Assembly (NCBI RefSeq): GCF_016741815.1
Contig: NZ_JAERRJ010000002.1
Coordinates: 186,001-250,000, forward strand
Source of the DNA: Nocardia acididurans
GTDB lineage: Bacteria > Actinomycetota > Actinomycetes > Mycobacteriales > Mycobacteriaceae
Direction of reading: 5' to 3'
DNA length: 64,000 bases
Below, piece after piece: positions 36,671-46,148 of this stretch. The stretch's first letter is position 1. Every line of letters starts with the position of its first letter. The position numbers and the translations under genes were made by a program. A model generated the notes under the pieces. It saw only the letters and a list, made by a program, of their open reading frames with translations. It ran no database searches and was not told where the DNA came from.

Positions 36671-37087
36671 ATGCCCAGTACCGAACTCTCGCCCGCGGCC
36701 ACCGAATTCGTGACCGAACGCCACCTGGCGACCCTCACGACCCTGCGCGCAAACGGCACCCCGCACGTCGTGGCGGTCGGGTTCACCTGGGATCCCGAAG
36801 CCGGGATCGCCCGGGTCATCTGCGACGGCGCCTCGGTCAAGGTCCGCAATGTGCGGCGCTCCGGCTACGCGGCCGTCAGCCAGGTGGACGGGGTCCGCTG
36901 GCTCACCCTCGAAGGTCCAGCCGAGGTGCTCGACGACCCGGTATCGGTGGCCGCGGCGGTCGAGCGGTACACCGGGCGCTACCGGACCCCGCGCGAGAAT
37001 CCCACCCGCGTGGTCATCGCCATCAAGGTCGCGCGGGTACTGGCCAGCAGTTCGCTGAAGAAGGATCCCGCGCCGCAGCACAGCTGA
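36671..37087 (+). CDS. F420-dependent biliverdin reductase-like protein (Rv2074 homologue)
   Basis: 138 residues: MPSTELSPAATEFVTERHLATLTTLRANGTPHVVAVGFTWDPEAG is nearly superimposable on my memory of M. tuberculosis Rv2074, which is a split-barrel protein shown to reduce biliverdin with F420H2. SVKVRNVRRSGYAAVSQVDGVRWLTLEGPAEV and RYRTPRENPTRVVI continue the match. The neighbours (cobL, SDR) are the same as in M. tuberculosis. It is divergent from the SDR gene across 63 bp. Confidence 0.85.
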   Translation: MPSTELSPAATEFVTERHLATLTTLRANGTPHVVAVGFTWDPEAGIARVICDGASVKVRNVRRSGYAAVSQVDGVRWLTLEGPAEVLDDPVSVAAAVERYTGRYRTPRENPTRVVIAIKVARVLASSSLKKDPAPQHS

Positions 37088-37105
37088 TCGCATCGCGCAC
37101 TCGGC

Positions 37106-37134
37106 CCTCCCGCAGGCACAGCACCTGCGGGAGG
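37106..37134 (+). terminator. Hairpin after the Rv2074-like gene
   Basis: CCTCCCGCAGG (37106-37116), 7-nt loop, CCTGCGGGAGG (37124-37134): a perfect 11-bp stem 19 bp after the stop codon and 65 bp before the next gene on the same strand. Confidence 0.6.
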
Positions 37135-37198
37135 CACCGATGAATCCGGGACGGGGACATCGTCTACCCCCTGACAGCACTATGCGAAGGGATCGGCC

Positions 37199-38347
37199 AT
37201 GCCCGGATTGCACGAGTTCTTGGAAGCGTATGTCCGGAAGGGAGCGCTGCCGGGAGCGGTCGGTCTGCTCGCCCGAGGGGATCGGGTCGAGGTCGCGGCG
37301 GTGGGATCCGCGCATGCCGATGGGTCGGTTCCCATGCGACGGGATTCGATCTTCCGCCTCGCCTCGCTCACCAAGCCGGTCACCGCGGCGGCGCTGCTCA
37401 TGCTGGTCGAGGATCGGCGGTTGGCGCTCGATCAACCCGTGGACGAGTGGCTGCCGGAACTGGCGAATCCGCGTGTACTGCGTGATCCGGGCGGGCCGCT
37501 CGACGACGTGGTCCCGGCAGCGCGGCCGATCACCGTATTCGATGTGCTGACCTCGCAGGCGGGGTTCGGGTTCGCGTCCGACTTCGCCTCCCCGGCCATG
37601 CGGGCGCTGCGCACCGTGCAGCACGACGGACGGGAACCGCAGCGCTTTCCGCCCGCTGACCGGTGGCTGGGCGAGCTCGCCCGCATCCCGCTGCTGGGGC
37701 AGCCCGGCCGATACTGGCTCTACGACACCTCGTCCACGGTGCAGGGCATTCTCGTGGCGCGGGCCTCCGGCCGACCCCTGGGGGAATTCTTCGCCGAACG
37801 CGTCTTCGAACCACTCGGCATGCGCGACTCCGGATTCACCGTGCCGCTCGCCGACCGCGACCGGTTCACCAGCTATTACCGGCAGACGCCCGAGGGGTTC
37901 GCACTGGCCGACGGACCCGACGGCCAGTGGAGTACCGAACCGGACCTGCCGCTCGGCAACGGCGGGCTCGTGGGCACCGCCGACGATCTGCTCGCCTTTC
38001 ATCGCATGCTGCTCGCCGAGGGCGTCGACGCGGCGGGACAGCGTGTGCTCACCAGCGAATCCGTGCGGCTGATGCGCACCGACCACACCACTCCCGCCTC
38101 CCGGGCGCTCGGCGGCCTGTTCCTCGAGGGGCAGGGCTGGGGTTGCGGCGGCTCGGTCGACATCGCCGTGACCGAGCCCTGGCACGCGCCCGGCCGCTAC
38201 GGGTGGGTCGGCGGAACGGGCACCTCCGCCTATCACGAACCGGGCAGCGGGCGCATCGACATCGTGCTCACCCCGGTCGCCGTGGACAGCCCCGTGCCCG
38301 CCGACTGGCTCCAGGAGTTCTGGCGCTTCGCCGCCACCACCGACTGA
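37199..38347 (+). CDS. Beta-lactamase-fold serine hydrolase
   Basis: 382 residues with SxxK at Ser56-Leu-Thr-Lys59 (FRLASLTKPVTAAALL), the Tyr motif YDTSS at Tyr175, and WVGGTGTSAYHEPGSG near residue 340 as the third element. The length and motifs match class C-like esterases/peptidases. No signal peptide is visible. AAGGGA lies 8 nt before ATG 37199. It is only distantly like the serine hydrolase in the terpene island. Substrate is unknown. Confidence 0.85.
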   Translation: MPGLHEFLEAYVRKGALPGAVGLLARGDRVEVAAVGSAHADGSVPMRRDSIFRLASLTKPVTAAALLMLVEDRRLALDQPVDEWLPELANPRVLRDPGGPLDDVVPAARPITVFDVLTSQAGFGFASDFASPAMRALRTVQHDGREPQRFPPADRWLGELARIPLLGQPGRYWLYDTSSTVQGILVARASGRPLGEFFAERVFEPLGMRDSGFTVPLADRDRFTSYYRQTPEGFALADGPDGQWSTEPDLPLGNGGLVGTADDLLAFHRMLLAEGVDAAGQRVLTSESVRLMRTDHTTPASRALGGLFLEGQGWGCGGSVDIAVTEPWHAPGRYGWVGGTGTSAYHEPGSGRIDIVLTPVAVDSPVPADWLQEFWRFAATTD

Positions 38348-38406
38348 CGACACTCGGCCCCCGGCAGCGCGCCCAGGGCCCACTCGTCGTCAGAGCCGCA
38401 CTGTGT

Positions 38407-39534
38407 TCAGAGCTGGGTGAGACCGTGCGGCCGCTTGTTCATGGACTCGCAGCCGTCCTCGGTCACCACCACGATGTCCTCGATGCGCGCGCCCCACTCG
38501 CCCGGGAAGTACACGCCCGGCTCGATGCTGAACGCCATCCCGGGCTCGAGCACGATGTCGTTGCCGGACACGATGTAGGGCTCCTCGTGCACCGACAGTC
38601 CGATGCCGTGCCCGGTGCGGTGCACGAAGAACTCGCCGATTCCCGCCGCCGTCAACAGATCTCGCGCGGCGGCGTCCACCGATTCGGCGGTCACCCCCGG
38701 CCGCACCGCCGCCACCGCGGCAGCCTGCGCCTTCTCCAATTCCGCGAAGTGCTCGGCGATTTCAGCGCTCGGCTCACCCAGCACATAGGTGCGCGTGGAG
38801 TCGGAGTAGTACCCCGGCTCGACCGGCCCTCCGATATCGACCACCACCACGTCACCGTCCTCGATGACGCGATCCGACACCTCGTGATGCGGATCAGCCC
38901 CGTGCGGCCCACTGCCCACGATCACGAAAGCCGCTGCGGTATGCCCTTCTTCGAGGATGGCCGCCGCGATATCGGCCGCCACCTCCGCCTCGGTCCGCCC
39001 GGCCCGCAACCACTCCCCCATCCGGGCGTGCACCCGGTCGATGGCCGCACCGGCCCGGCGCAGGCCGTCGATCTCACTGGCGTCCTTGATCATTCGCAAC
39101 TGCCGCAGCACCGGCGTCGCCGAAACCGGCAGCGCCCCCAGCTGATCCGCGATGGGCAGCAGATGCAGCGCGGGCATGGCGTCGTCCACCGCCGCCCGCG
39201 CCCCCGCGTTCAGCACATTGCGCACCAGCCGATAGGGATCCACCCCGTCCACCCAGTCCACGATCTGCAACCCCAGCTCGCCCGCCGCCGAATCCTTCAG
39301 CGAGGCCAGCTCCAGCTTGGGAATCACCACCGACGGCGTTTCCCCGCTCGCCGGAATCACCAGACAGGTGAGCCGTTCGAACGACTGCGCCCGCGACCCG
39401 ATCAGATACCGAAGATCCGCGCCCGGCGTGATGAGCAGGGCATCGAGATGCGCGTTGCGCGCCAACTCCGCCGCCCGCTCCAACCGCGCCCCGTAGACCT
39501 CCGCCGCGAACCGTGACTCGTCATGAGAGCTCAT
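38407..39534 (-). CDS. pepE: M24-family Xaa-Pro aminopeptidase (PepE)
   Basis: 375 residues, the same length as my memory of M. tuberculosis PepE (Rv2089c). It has a creatinase-like N-terminal domain and a pita-bread catalytic domain. Metal ligands are seen as Asp in [10 protein letters not shown] and YSDSTRTYV, His in [16 protein letters not shown], Glu in FSIEPGVYF and Glu in ARIEDIVVV. It should cleave the residue before proline in the cytosol. It is divergent from the exonuclease gene, with 64 bp between the starts, as in mycobacteria. Confidence 0.9.
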   Translation of the reverse strand: MSSHDESRFAAEVYGARLERAAELARNAHLDALLITPGADLRYLIGSRAQSFERLTCLVIPASGETPSVVIPKLELASLKDSAAGELGLQIVDWVDGVDPYRLVRNVLNAGARAAVDDAMPALHLLPIADQLGALPVSATPVLRQLRMIKDASEIDGLRRAGAAIDRVHARMGEWLRAGRTEAEVAADIAAAILEEGHTAAAFVIVGSGPHGADPHHEVSDRVIEDGDVVVVDIGGPVEPGYYSDSTRTYVLGEPSAEIAEHFAELEKAQAAAVAAVRPGVTAESVDAAARDLLTAAGIGEFFVHRTGHGIGLSVHEEPYIVSGNDIVLEPGMAFSIEPGVYFPGEWGARIEDIVVVTEDGCESMNKRPHGLTQL

Positions 39535-39598
39535 GCCATCCGACGTTACCCGCCGGGGTGCGCGCGGGTGTCGGGACGGGGCGGTAGCGTTGCGGGTC

Positions 39599-40570
39599 AT
39601 GAGCACCCCCGCTGCCGGTCCGCTGCTGCTGCTCGATGGAGCCAGTCTGTGGTTTCGCGCGTTCTACGCCATTCCGGAGAAGATCACCGCGCCTGATGGG
39701 CGGCCCGTCAATGCGCTGCGGGGGTTCACCGATATGGTCGCGGCGCTGACCAAGCAGCATGCGCCGAGCCGGTTGGTGGTGTGCCTGGATCTGGATTGGC
39801 GGCCGCAGTTCCGGGTGGATCTGCTGCCGTCGTACAAGGCGCATCGGGTGGCCGAGGATCAGAGTGCGGTGGCTGCAGACGGTTTCGAAGCCGAAGAGGT
39901 GCCGGATACCCTGACGCCGCAGGTCGACATGATCATGGAGGTGCTGGAGGCGGCGGGGATCGCCACCGCGGGGGCCGAGGGGCTCGAGGCTGATGATGTG
40001 ATCGGGACACTCGCCACCCGGGAGCGGGACAGCGAGGTGATCGTGGTCAGCGGGGATCGGGATCTGCTGCAGTTGGTGCGGGATACGCCGCAGCCGCCGG
40101 TGAAGGTGTTCTACGTGGGGCGCGGGCTGGCCAAGGCGGAGCTGTGGGGGCCCGCCGAGGTGTCGGCGAAATACGGTGTGCCGCAGGAGATCGCGGGGCC
40201 CGCCTACGCCGATATGGCGACGCTGCGCGGCGACGCGTCCGATGGGTTGCCGGGTGTGGCGGGGATCGGGGACAAGTCGGCGGCACAGTTGATCTCCAAG
40301 TTCGGGTCGGTGGAGGCGCTGCGGGCCGCGGCGGCCGATCCGGATTCGGATCTCGCGAAGGGCGTGCGCGCGAAACTCGTTGCGGCCGACGATTATCTGA
40401 AGGCGGCCGCGCCGGTGGTGCGGGTCGTCCAGGATGCCGAGGTGGAGCTGTCTGGCGCGGATCTGCTGCCGTACACACCCGCCGATCCGGAGCGCTTGCA
40501 GGCGCTGGCGGTCGCGTACAACGCGGAGAGCCCGGTCAAGCGGCTGGTGACGGCGCTGGCCAAACGCTGA
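39599..40570 (+). CDS. 5'-3' exonuclease (FEN-like, PolA N-terminal domain type)
   Basis: 323 residues. [26 protein letters not shown] opens the PIN-like 5' nuclease fold. Metal-binding acids appear in [23 protein letters not shown] and [37 protein letters not shown] is the helix-hairpin-helix region that holds DNA. It is a stand-alone flap/5' exonuclease, the counterpart of M. tuberculosis Rv2090, probably acting in replication or repair. ATG 39599 fits the family N-terminus. Confidence 0.88.
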   Translation: MSTPAAGPLLLLDGASLWFRAFYAIPEKITAPDGRPVNALRGFTDMVAALTKQHAPSRLVVCLDLDWRPQFRVDLLPSYKAHRVAEDQSAVAADGFEAEEVPDTLTPQVDMIMEVLEAAGIATAGAEGLEADDVIGTLATRERDSEVIVVSGDRDLLQLVRDTPQPPVKVFYVGRGLAKAELWGPAEVSAKYGVPQEIAGPAYADMATLRGDASDGLPGVAGIGDKSAAQLISKFGSVEALRAAAADPDSDLAKGVRAKLVAADDYLKAAAPVVRVVQDAEVELSGADLLPYTPADPERLQALAVAYNAESPVKRLVTALAKR

Positions 40571-40594
40571 ACCCGCCGAGCGGGCCGAGCGCGG

Positions 40595-40996
40595 TCACAG
40601 CGGCCAGGTCTCGGGTGTCCCGTTCAGGTCGATGATCTCCGCTTCGGAGAAGCGGTTACCGGGCTGCACCACCTTGCGCAGGGTGATGTGGGTGGGACCG
40701 GTGGCCACGCCACCGGTCGCGCAGTCGGGCTGACAGGTCTTGCGCAGCTGGGTGGCCTCGCCCTCGGCGGTGTCGGGGCCCCAGCTGGTCCAGTGGATGT
40801 CCTTGACCCACAGGCCCGCGTCGCCACAGGCCAGCAGGAGTTTGTCCGGACGCACCACCTGTTCGTAGGGGTAGGTGGCGCAGTTGGTGACCACCGGATC
40901 GGTCACGGCGACGGCCATGGGGGCCGACGCGACGGAGGTCGCCACGCCCAGGGCCAGGATCGAGCCCCAAACGATTTCGCGGGCAACGGTATTCAT
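40595..40996 (-). CDS. Secreted hypothetical protein
   Basis: 133 residues. MNTVAREIVWGSILALGVATSVASAPMAVA is a Sec signal peptide. The mature domain has four Cys (NCATYPYE, LLACGDAG, KTCQPDCAT), probably as two disulfides, and the segment WVKDIHWTSWGPDTAEG that is common to small exported actinobacterial proteins. Function is unknown. It lies between the homologues of Rv2090 and Rv2091c, convergent with the exonuclease gene, 24 bp away. Confidence 0.7.
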   Translation of the reverse strand: MNTVAREIVWGSILALGVATSVASAPMAVAVTDPVVTNCATYPYEQVVRPDKLLLACGDAGLWVKDIHWTSWGPDTAEGEATQLRKTCQPDCATGGVATGPTHITLRKVVQPGNRFSEAEIIDLNGTPETWPL

Positions 40997-41099
40997 CTCG
41001 CACCCCCAATACTCACCAGAACAGACTCATCACCACGGTACGCGCCCCCGCGATCTTCGTACCGGAAACGCGCGGAAAACTGCTGGTCACGAAATGAAT

Positions 41100-41134
41100 C
41101 GAGCGGTGCCGCCCGCACCGGGCAGCACCGCTCG
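41100..41134 (-). terminator. Two-tier hairpin after the DUF4333 gene
   Basis: CGAGCGGTGC and GCACCGCTCG (10 bp) enclose GCCCG-CAC-CGGGC (5 bp) with one opposed mismatch. It starts 21 bp past the DUF4333 stop on the minus strand and lies in the 158 bp before the secreted-protein start. Confidence 0.65.
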
Positions 41135-41154
41135 ACCGTCGTTGCGCGCCGAAA

Positions 41155-41892
41155 TCAGCTCGGACGACCGACCTCGTAGGTCCCGTCATCCTTGGTGATC
41201 TTGATGGTGACCTTCTTGGCCTCGCCACCGACCTTCAGCGTGCACTCGAAGGTCTTGTCCACCTCGACCTTCTGGCCGGACGGGCAGCTCACCTCCTGCA
41301 CATCCTCGATGCCGTAGGAGTCCTTGAGCACCTTCTGCACGCCGGTCTGCACGGCCTTGTTGTCCAGCTGATCCTTGGCGGTCACCCAGACCACGCCGCC
41401 GATCACCGCGGCCAGCACGACCACGGCCGCCAGCACGACGCCGATGATCAGACCGGTCTTCTTCTTGGCGGGCGGCTGCTGGCCCGGCTGCGGCCAGCCC
41501 TGACCGGCCTGCTGCTGATTCCAATCCGGCTGACCCTGCTGCGGCCACTGCGGCTGCGACTGCCCCCACTGCTGCGCCGTCGGCTGCTGCGGCTGCGACT
41601 GCTGACCCCAGTCGGGCTGACCCTGCTGCGGCCACTGCGGCTGACTCTGCCCCCACTGCTGACCGGGCTGCTGCACCGGCTGCTGCGGCTGGCTCTGCCC
41701 CCACGGCTGCTGGCCCGGCTGCTGCTGATCGCCCCACTGCGCGGTGGGCTGTGCGGGCGGCTGCTGGCCACCCCACTGCTGAGTCGGTCCGGCGCCGCCG
41801 GGCGCGGGCTGACCGCCACCCCACTGCTGCGTCGGATCGTTGCGTCCCTCCCCAGTTCCTGGGGCGTCGTTCGGTCCGTACGGGCCGCTCAT
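41155..41892 (-). CDS. DUF4333 membrane protein with Pro/Gln-rich repeats (Rv2091c-like)
   Basis: 245 residues. Residues 1-140 are cytoplasmic, low-complexity and made of repeats rich in Pro, Gln, Gly and Trp, including two copies of WGQSQPQWPQQGQPDW. A single transmembrane helix follows KKKTGLIIGVVLAAVVVLAAVIGGVVWV (about 144-171). The exported C-terminal domain (VQKVLKDSYGIEDVQEVSCPSGQKVEV, FECTLKVGGEAKKVTIKITKDDG) is DUF4333 with its Cys pair. Function is unknown. It lies just downstream of helY as in mycobacteria. Confidence 0.85.
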   Translation of the reverse strand: MSGPYGPNDAPGTGEGRNDPTQQWGGGQPAPGGAGPTQQWGGQQPPAQPTAQWGDQQQPGQQPWGQSQPQQPVQQPGQQWGQSQPQWPQQGQPDWGQQSQPQQPTAQQWGQSQPQWPQQGQPDWNQQQAGQGWPQPGQQPPAKKKTGLIIGVVLAAVVVLAAVIGGVVWVTAKDQLDNKAVQTGVQKVLKDSYGIEDVQEVSCPSGQKVEVDKTFECTLKVGGEAKKVTIKITKDDGTYEVGRPS

Positions 41893-42004
41893 CTGCTTGC
41901 CTCCACTCGCAATCCGTTGTACCTACGCTAGACCCCCGAGAGGGGACACGCTCGTGAACCCTCCGCGGTCGGTACGTCAAAGAATCAAAGCACAGTCGAA
42001 TTCA

Positions 42005-44698
42005 CTACGCGGCGTCCACCGCGACGACACCCCGCCGGATGGCCCGCACCGCCTTGGCCGCGGTACCCGCCACCTCCACATCGTCGGCGGTGCTGTGAAT
42101 CTGATCGAGCAGATCGATGACCTGCCGGCACCAGCGCACGAAATCGCCCGCCGACAGCGGATTTCCACGATCACCACTGGCCAGCAGGGCGTCGGCCAGA
42201 TCCTGACCGCCCGCCCAGGAGTGGATGCCGGTGACGAATCCGAGGTCGGGTTCGCGGGTGGGTTGCAGACGATGCCGGGACTCGTCGGCCCGCAACTGCG
42301 TCCACACGCCGATGGTGGCGTCCACCGCCCGGCGAATCGGCGCGGTCGGGCCCGAAGCACCGAGATAGCCGCCCTCCTGGCGGGATTCGTACACCAGGAT
42401 GGAGACCACGGACGCGAGCTCGGCCGGACCGAGCCCCTTCCACAGGCCCTGACGCAGGCACTCCGCCACCACCAGATCGGTTTCGGCGTAGATGCGCGCC
42501 AGGCGGCGGCCGTCGGTGGTGACCTCACCGTCGTCCACGTATCCGCGCTCCTCGAGCAGGGCGAGGATCCGGTCGAAGGTGCGGGCCAGGGAGTTCGTGG
42601 TCGCGGCGACCTGCTGGCGCATGGACTCGGTCTCGCGCTGCACACGGTTGTAGCGTTCGCCGATGCGCGCCAGCTGTTCTCGATCCGGGCGCGAGTGTGC
42701 GGGATGGTTGCGCAGCGCGCGCCGCAGACTCTGCAGTTCGTGATCGTCGGCGGCCTTGGCGCGCGGGCCACCGCGCCGGCCCCGGCCGGGCGGATGGATA
42801 CCCAGGTTGCGCAGCGACGACGCCAGATCGCGGCGGACCCGCGCGGTCCGATGGTCGACGTGGCGCGGCAGCCGGAGGTGACCCAGCGATTCGGCCGGTG
42901 TCGGGAAGTCGGCGGCCGAGACCCGGCCCGCCCACTTGTCCTCGGTGAGCACCAGCGGACGCGGATCACCCGGTGTCGCATCGGGTTCCAGGATCACCGC
43001 GAGGCCCTGGCGGCGGCCGCTCGGGATCGCCACCACGTCACCGCGGCGCAGGGCGGTGAGGGCGGCCACCGACGCCGCGCGGCGGTCGGTGCGGCCCTGG
43101 CGTTCCAGGCTGCGTTCGCGTTCGCGGATGCGTTCGCGCAGGCCGAAGTACTCCAGGAAATCGTCATCGCCCATCTGGGAGCGCAGTTTCCGGAGCTGGC
43201 CCTCGTTGCGTTCGATGCCGCGCACCAGACCCACGACCGACCGGTCGGCCTGGAACTGGGCGAAGGACCGCTCCAGCAGCGCGCGCGAATCCGCCGCACC
43301 CATGCGATCGATCAGATTGATCGACATGTTGTAGCCCGGCCGGAACGAACTGCGCAGCGGATAGGTGCGCGTGGAGGCCAGACCGGCGACCGCGCTGGTG
43401 TCCACATCCGGATGCCACAGCACCACCGCATGACCCTCGACATCGATGCCGCGCCGCCCCGCCCGCCCGGTGAGCTGCGTGTACTCCCCCGGCGTCAGTT
43501 CGGCGTGCGTCTCGCCGTTGAACTTGACCAGCCGCTCCAGCACCACCGTGCGCGCGGGCATATTGATACCCAATGCCAGTGTCTCGGTGGCGAATACGGC
43601 CCGCACCAGCCCGCGCACGAACAGATCCTCGACCGCGTGCCGGAAGGCGGGCAGCATACCCGCGTGATGCGCCGCGAACCCGCGGTGCAGCGCCTCGCGC
43701 CACTCCCAGTAGCCGAGCACCTCGAGATCGCTGCGCGGCAGCTCCCCGGTGTGCTTCTCGATGATCGCGTCGATCTCCTCGCGATTCTCCTCGCGCGTGA
43801 GATCCAGCCGCGAGCGCACGCACTGGGCAAGCGCCCCATCACATCCCGCGCGGCTGAAGATGAAGGTGATCGCGGGCAGCAGCCCCTCCTCGTCGAGGCG
43901 GGCGATCACCTCCGGGCGCGGCATGGGCCGGAACATGCGCCGCGGCCCGCCCCGCCGCCCCGGCACCGCCCACCCGTCCAGCCGATCGGTGGACTCCTTG
44001 TGCTTGATGTAGCGCACCAGATCCTCGTCCACGAGGACCTTCTGATCACTGGACTTGGCGTCGAACAGATCGAACATGCGCCGCCCGACCATGACGTGCT
44101 GCCACAGCGGCACCGGCCGCGTCTCGTCCACGATCACCGCGGTATCGCCGCGCACCGTCTCCATCCACGCACCGAACTCCTCGGCATTGGAGACCGTGGC
44201 GGACAGGCTCACCAGCCGCACCTCGGGCGGCAGATGCAGGATGACCTCCTCCCACACCGCGCCCCGGAACCGGTCGGCGAGGTAGTGCACCTCATCCATC
44301 ACCACATACGAAAGCCCCTGCAGCGCATCCGAACCCGCGTACAGCATGTTCCGCAGCACCTCGGTGGTCATCACCACGACCGAGGCATCCGGATTGATCG
44401 ACTGATCCCCGGTGAGCAACCCCACCGACTCCCGCCCGTACCGCGCGGTGAGATCCGCGAACTTCTGATTCGACAGCGCCTTGATAGGCGTCGTATAGAA
44501 GCACTTCCCACCCGACCCGAGCGCCAGATGCACCGCGAATTCCCCGACCACCGTCTTGCCGGCGCCGGTGGGCGCACACACCAGAACGGAGTGCCCGCCT
44601 TCCAGCGCCTCACACGACTGCCGCTGGAACGGATCCAGCTCGAACTTCAACTCGGCGGCGAATGCCGCCAATTCGCCAATGAGCGACTTTGATGTCAC
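42005..44698 (-). CDS. helY: DEAD/DEAH-box RNA helicase HelY
   Basis: 897 residues (the mycobacterial protein is about 906). Walker A is APTGAGKT (42-49), the DEVH box is 135-138 (VVMDEVHYLAD), and motif VI is QLTGRAGRRG. A DSHCT-type C-terminal domain completes an Mtr4/Ski2-like architecture. It should unwind structured RNA or DNA with ATP. The start is GTG 44698, 3 bp after the tatC stop, so it is in the tatA-tatC operon. Confidence 0.9.
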   Translation of the reverse strand: MTSKSLIGELAAFAAELKFELDPFQRQSCEALEGGHSVLVCAPTGAGKTVVGEFAVHLALGSGGKCFYTTPIKALSNQKFADLTARYGRESVGLLTGDQSINPDASVVVMTTEVLRNMLYAGSDALQGLSYVVMDEVHYLADRFRGAVWEEVILHLPPEVRLVSLSATVSNAEEFGAWMETVRGDTAVIVDETRPVPLWQHVMVGRRMFDLFDAKSSDQKVLVDEDLVRYIKHKESTDRLDGWAVPGRRGGPRRMFRPMPRPEVIARLDEEGLLPAITFIFSRAGCDGALAQCVRSRLDLTREENREEIDAIIEKHTGELPRSDLEVLGYWEWREALHRGFAAHHAGMLPAFRHAVEDLFVRGLVRAVFATETLALGINMPARTVVLERLVKFNGETHAELTPGEYTQLTGRAGRRGIDVEGHAVVLWHPDVDTSAVAGLASTRTYPLRSSFRPGYNMSINLIDRMGAADSRALLERSFAQFQADRSVVGLVRGIERNEGQLRKLRSQMGDDDFLEYFGLRERIRERERSLERQGRTDRRAASVAALTALRRGDVVAIPSGRRQGLAVILEPDATPGDPRPLVLTEDKWAGRVSAADFPTPAESLGHLRLPRHVDHRTARVRRDLASSLRNLGIHPPGRGRRGGPRAKAADDHELQSLRRALRNHPAHSRPDREQLARIGERYNRVQRETESMRQQVAATTNSLARTFDRILALLEERGYVDDGEVTTDGRRLARIYAETDLVVAECLRQGLWKGLGPAELASVVSILVYESRQEGGYLGASGPTAPIRRAVDATIGVWTQLRADESRHRLQPTREPDLGFVTGIHSWAGGQDLADALLASGDRGNPLSAGDFVRWCRQVIDLLDQIHSTADDVEVAGTAAKAVRAIRRGVVAVDAA

Positions 44699-44701
44699 TC
44701 G

Positions 44702-45697
44702 TCAGAGCGTATCGGAGTAATCCGACACGGCTCGCGTTGTTTTTTGCGGTGGTGTCGCGCCGACCGGTTCCGGTGTGGCTACCGGGGTCGCGAGGTCGAC
44801 CGGGGTCACGCCGTCGACGCCACTCGGGCCGCCGATCGGGGAGGCTTCCTCGTCGGACAGGTTGGCCCAGTTCTCGGCGTTGCGGGCCTTGCGCTTGTCG
44901 TTGAGGCGCGCGATCTGCACGGCGAGCTCGAACAGGACCGTCAGAGCCAGGGCGAGGGCCAGCATGGAGAAGGGGTCCTGCGGGGTGACAATGGCCGCGA
45001 AGACGAACATGCCGAAGATCAGACCGCGACGCCACTTGACCAGCTTCTCGTAGGTCAGCACACCTACCGCGTTCAAACCCACTACCAGCAAAGGGGTTTC
45101 GAAGCTGACGCCGAAGATGATCAGCAGCTGGATGATGAAGCTGAAGTACTCGGCGCCGCTGAGGGCGGTGATCTGGGCGTTGGAGCCGACGGTGAGCAGG
45201 AAGCTCAGGGCGTGGGCGACGATCACGTAGGCGAGCACCGCGCCCGCCACGAACAAGGTCGAACCCGCGATGACGAAGGAGAGCGCGTACTTGCGCTCCT
45301 TGGCGTACAGGCCGGGGGTGATGAACGCCCACAGCTGATACATCCACACCGGGCAGGCCATGACCACACCCGCGGTGATGCCGACCTTCAAACGCAGCAT
45401 GAACTGCTCGAAGGGTGCGGTGGCCAGCAGGCGGCAGGCGCCGTCGGCGCTGAGCTGTGCGCGGGCCGAGGCGGGGAGTTCGCAGTACGGGCCGGTCAGT
45501 ACTTCACCGAGGCTCGGCAGGCCGAAGAAGGAGTGCGAGTACCAGATGAAACCGAACACCGTGGTGACCGCGACGGCCGCGATCGAGATGAGCATGCGCT
45601 TGCGGAGCTCGTGCAGATGCTCCACCAGCGACATGGTGCCGTCGGGATTGGTTCGCCGCCGGCTGCGCCGGGGATCGAACGGAATGCGCATACGCAT
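44702..45697 (-). CDS. tatC: Sec-independent translocase TatC
   Basis: 331 residues with six transmembrane helices. The N-terminal cytoplasmic motif [15 protein letters not shown] and the loop [14 protein letters not shown] are the twin-arginine-signal binding signatures. [12 protein letters not shown] and [16 protein letters not shown] are also typical. A polar, Pro/Thr-rich tail of about 70 residues follows the last helix. It forms the receptor of the Tat pathway with TatA (and a TatB elsewhere). A second ATG 6 bp downstream is possible. Confidence 0.93.
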   Translation of the reverse strand: MRMRIPFDPRRSRRRTNPDGTMSLVEHLHELRKRMLISIAAVAVTTVFGFIWYSHSFFGLPSLGEVLTGPYCELPASARAQLSADGACRLLATAPFEQFMLRLKVGITAGVVMACPVWMYQLWAFITPGLYAKERKYALSFVIAGSTLFVAGAVLAYVIVAHALSFLLTVGSNAQITALSGAEYFSFIIQLLIIFGVSFETPLLVVGLNAVGVLTYEKLVKWRRGLIFGMFVFAAIVTPQDPFSMLALALALTVLFELAVQIARLNDKRKARNAENWANLSDEEASPIGGPSGVDGVTPVDLATPVATPEPVGATPPQKTTRAVSDYSDTL

Positions 45698-45726
45698 GTG
45701 TGTGTTTGTGCCTCGCTGCGAGTGAA

Positions 45727-45760
45727 CGCCCCGGTCCTGGACAACGCATCAACCGGGGCG
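45727..45760. other. Hairpin in the tatA-tatC spacer
   Basis: CGCCCCGGT (45727-45735) and ACCGGGGCG (45752-45760) form a perfect 9-bp stem with a 16-nt loop in the 96 bp between tatA and tatC. It may attenuate read-through or stabilise tatA mRNA, giving more TatA than TatC. Confidence 0.4.
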
Positions 45761-45793
45761 AGCGTCGTGCTCACCCCGGGTCCAGCGGCGGTG

Positions 45794-46063
45794 TCAGGCC
45801 TTGGTCGTGTCGACGTTCGGCTGCGGCGCGGCGGCCGGGGTGACCGGCGGCTGCGCGGCGGGCAGCTGCTGCGCGGCCGGAGCCTGCGCGGGGGCCGCGC
45901 CGGTGGCCGGCTTCTCGTCGGTGTGCATCTCGTTCATCTCACTCTTGAGAATGCGCATCGAACGGCCGAGTCCCCGGGCGGCGTCGGGCAGCCGCTTGGC
46001 CCCGAACAGCACCAAGAACAGCACCGCAATGATGATCCAGTGCGTCGCACTGAGTGAACCCAT
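45794..46063 (-). CDS. tatA: Sec-independent translocase TatA
   Basis: 89 residues: one N-terminal transmembrane helix ([19 protein letters not shown]), the FGxxrLPD hinge and an amphipathic helix ([19 protein letters not shown]), then an Ala/Pro/Gln-rich tail. TatA oligomers form the pore for folded proteins. Operon order panE-tatA-tatC-helY on the minus strand. Confidence 0.93.
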   Translation of the reverse strand: MGSLSATHWIIIAVLFLVLFGAKRLPDAARGLGRSMRILKSEMNEMHTDEKPATGAAPAQAPAAQQLPAAQPPVTPAAAPQPNVDTTKA

Positions 46064-46148
46064 CGAAAACCTCCAAAGACTGTGGTCAGTCCGATGCTAC
46101 CGGAACCGCATACATCGAACTATTTGTCAACGGCCGTTTGCCGGTCGT

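Noticed and set aside
37199..38347. Part of the terpene island
   Set aside because: It lies beyond cobL, the SDR gene and the Rv2074-like gene, which are conserved, and a terminator stem precedes it.
41840..44692. 950-codon plus-strand frame opposite helY and the DUF4333 gene
   Set aside because: An antisense shadow of helY, whose helicase motifs are complete on the minus strand.
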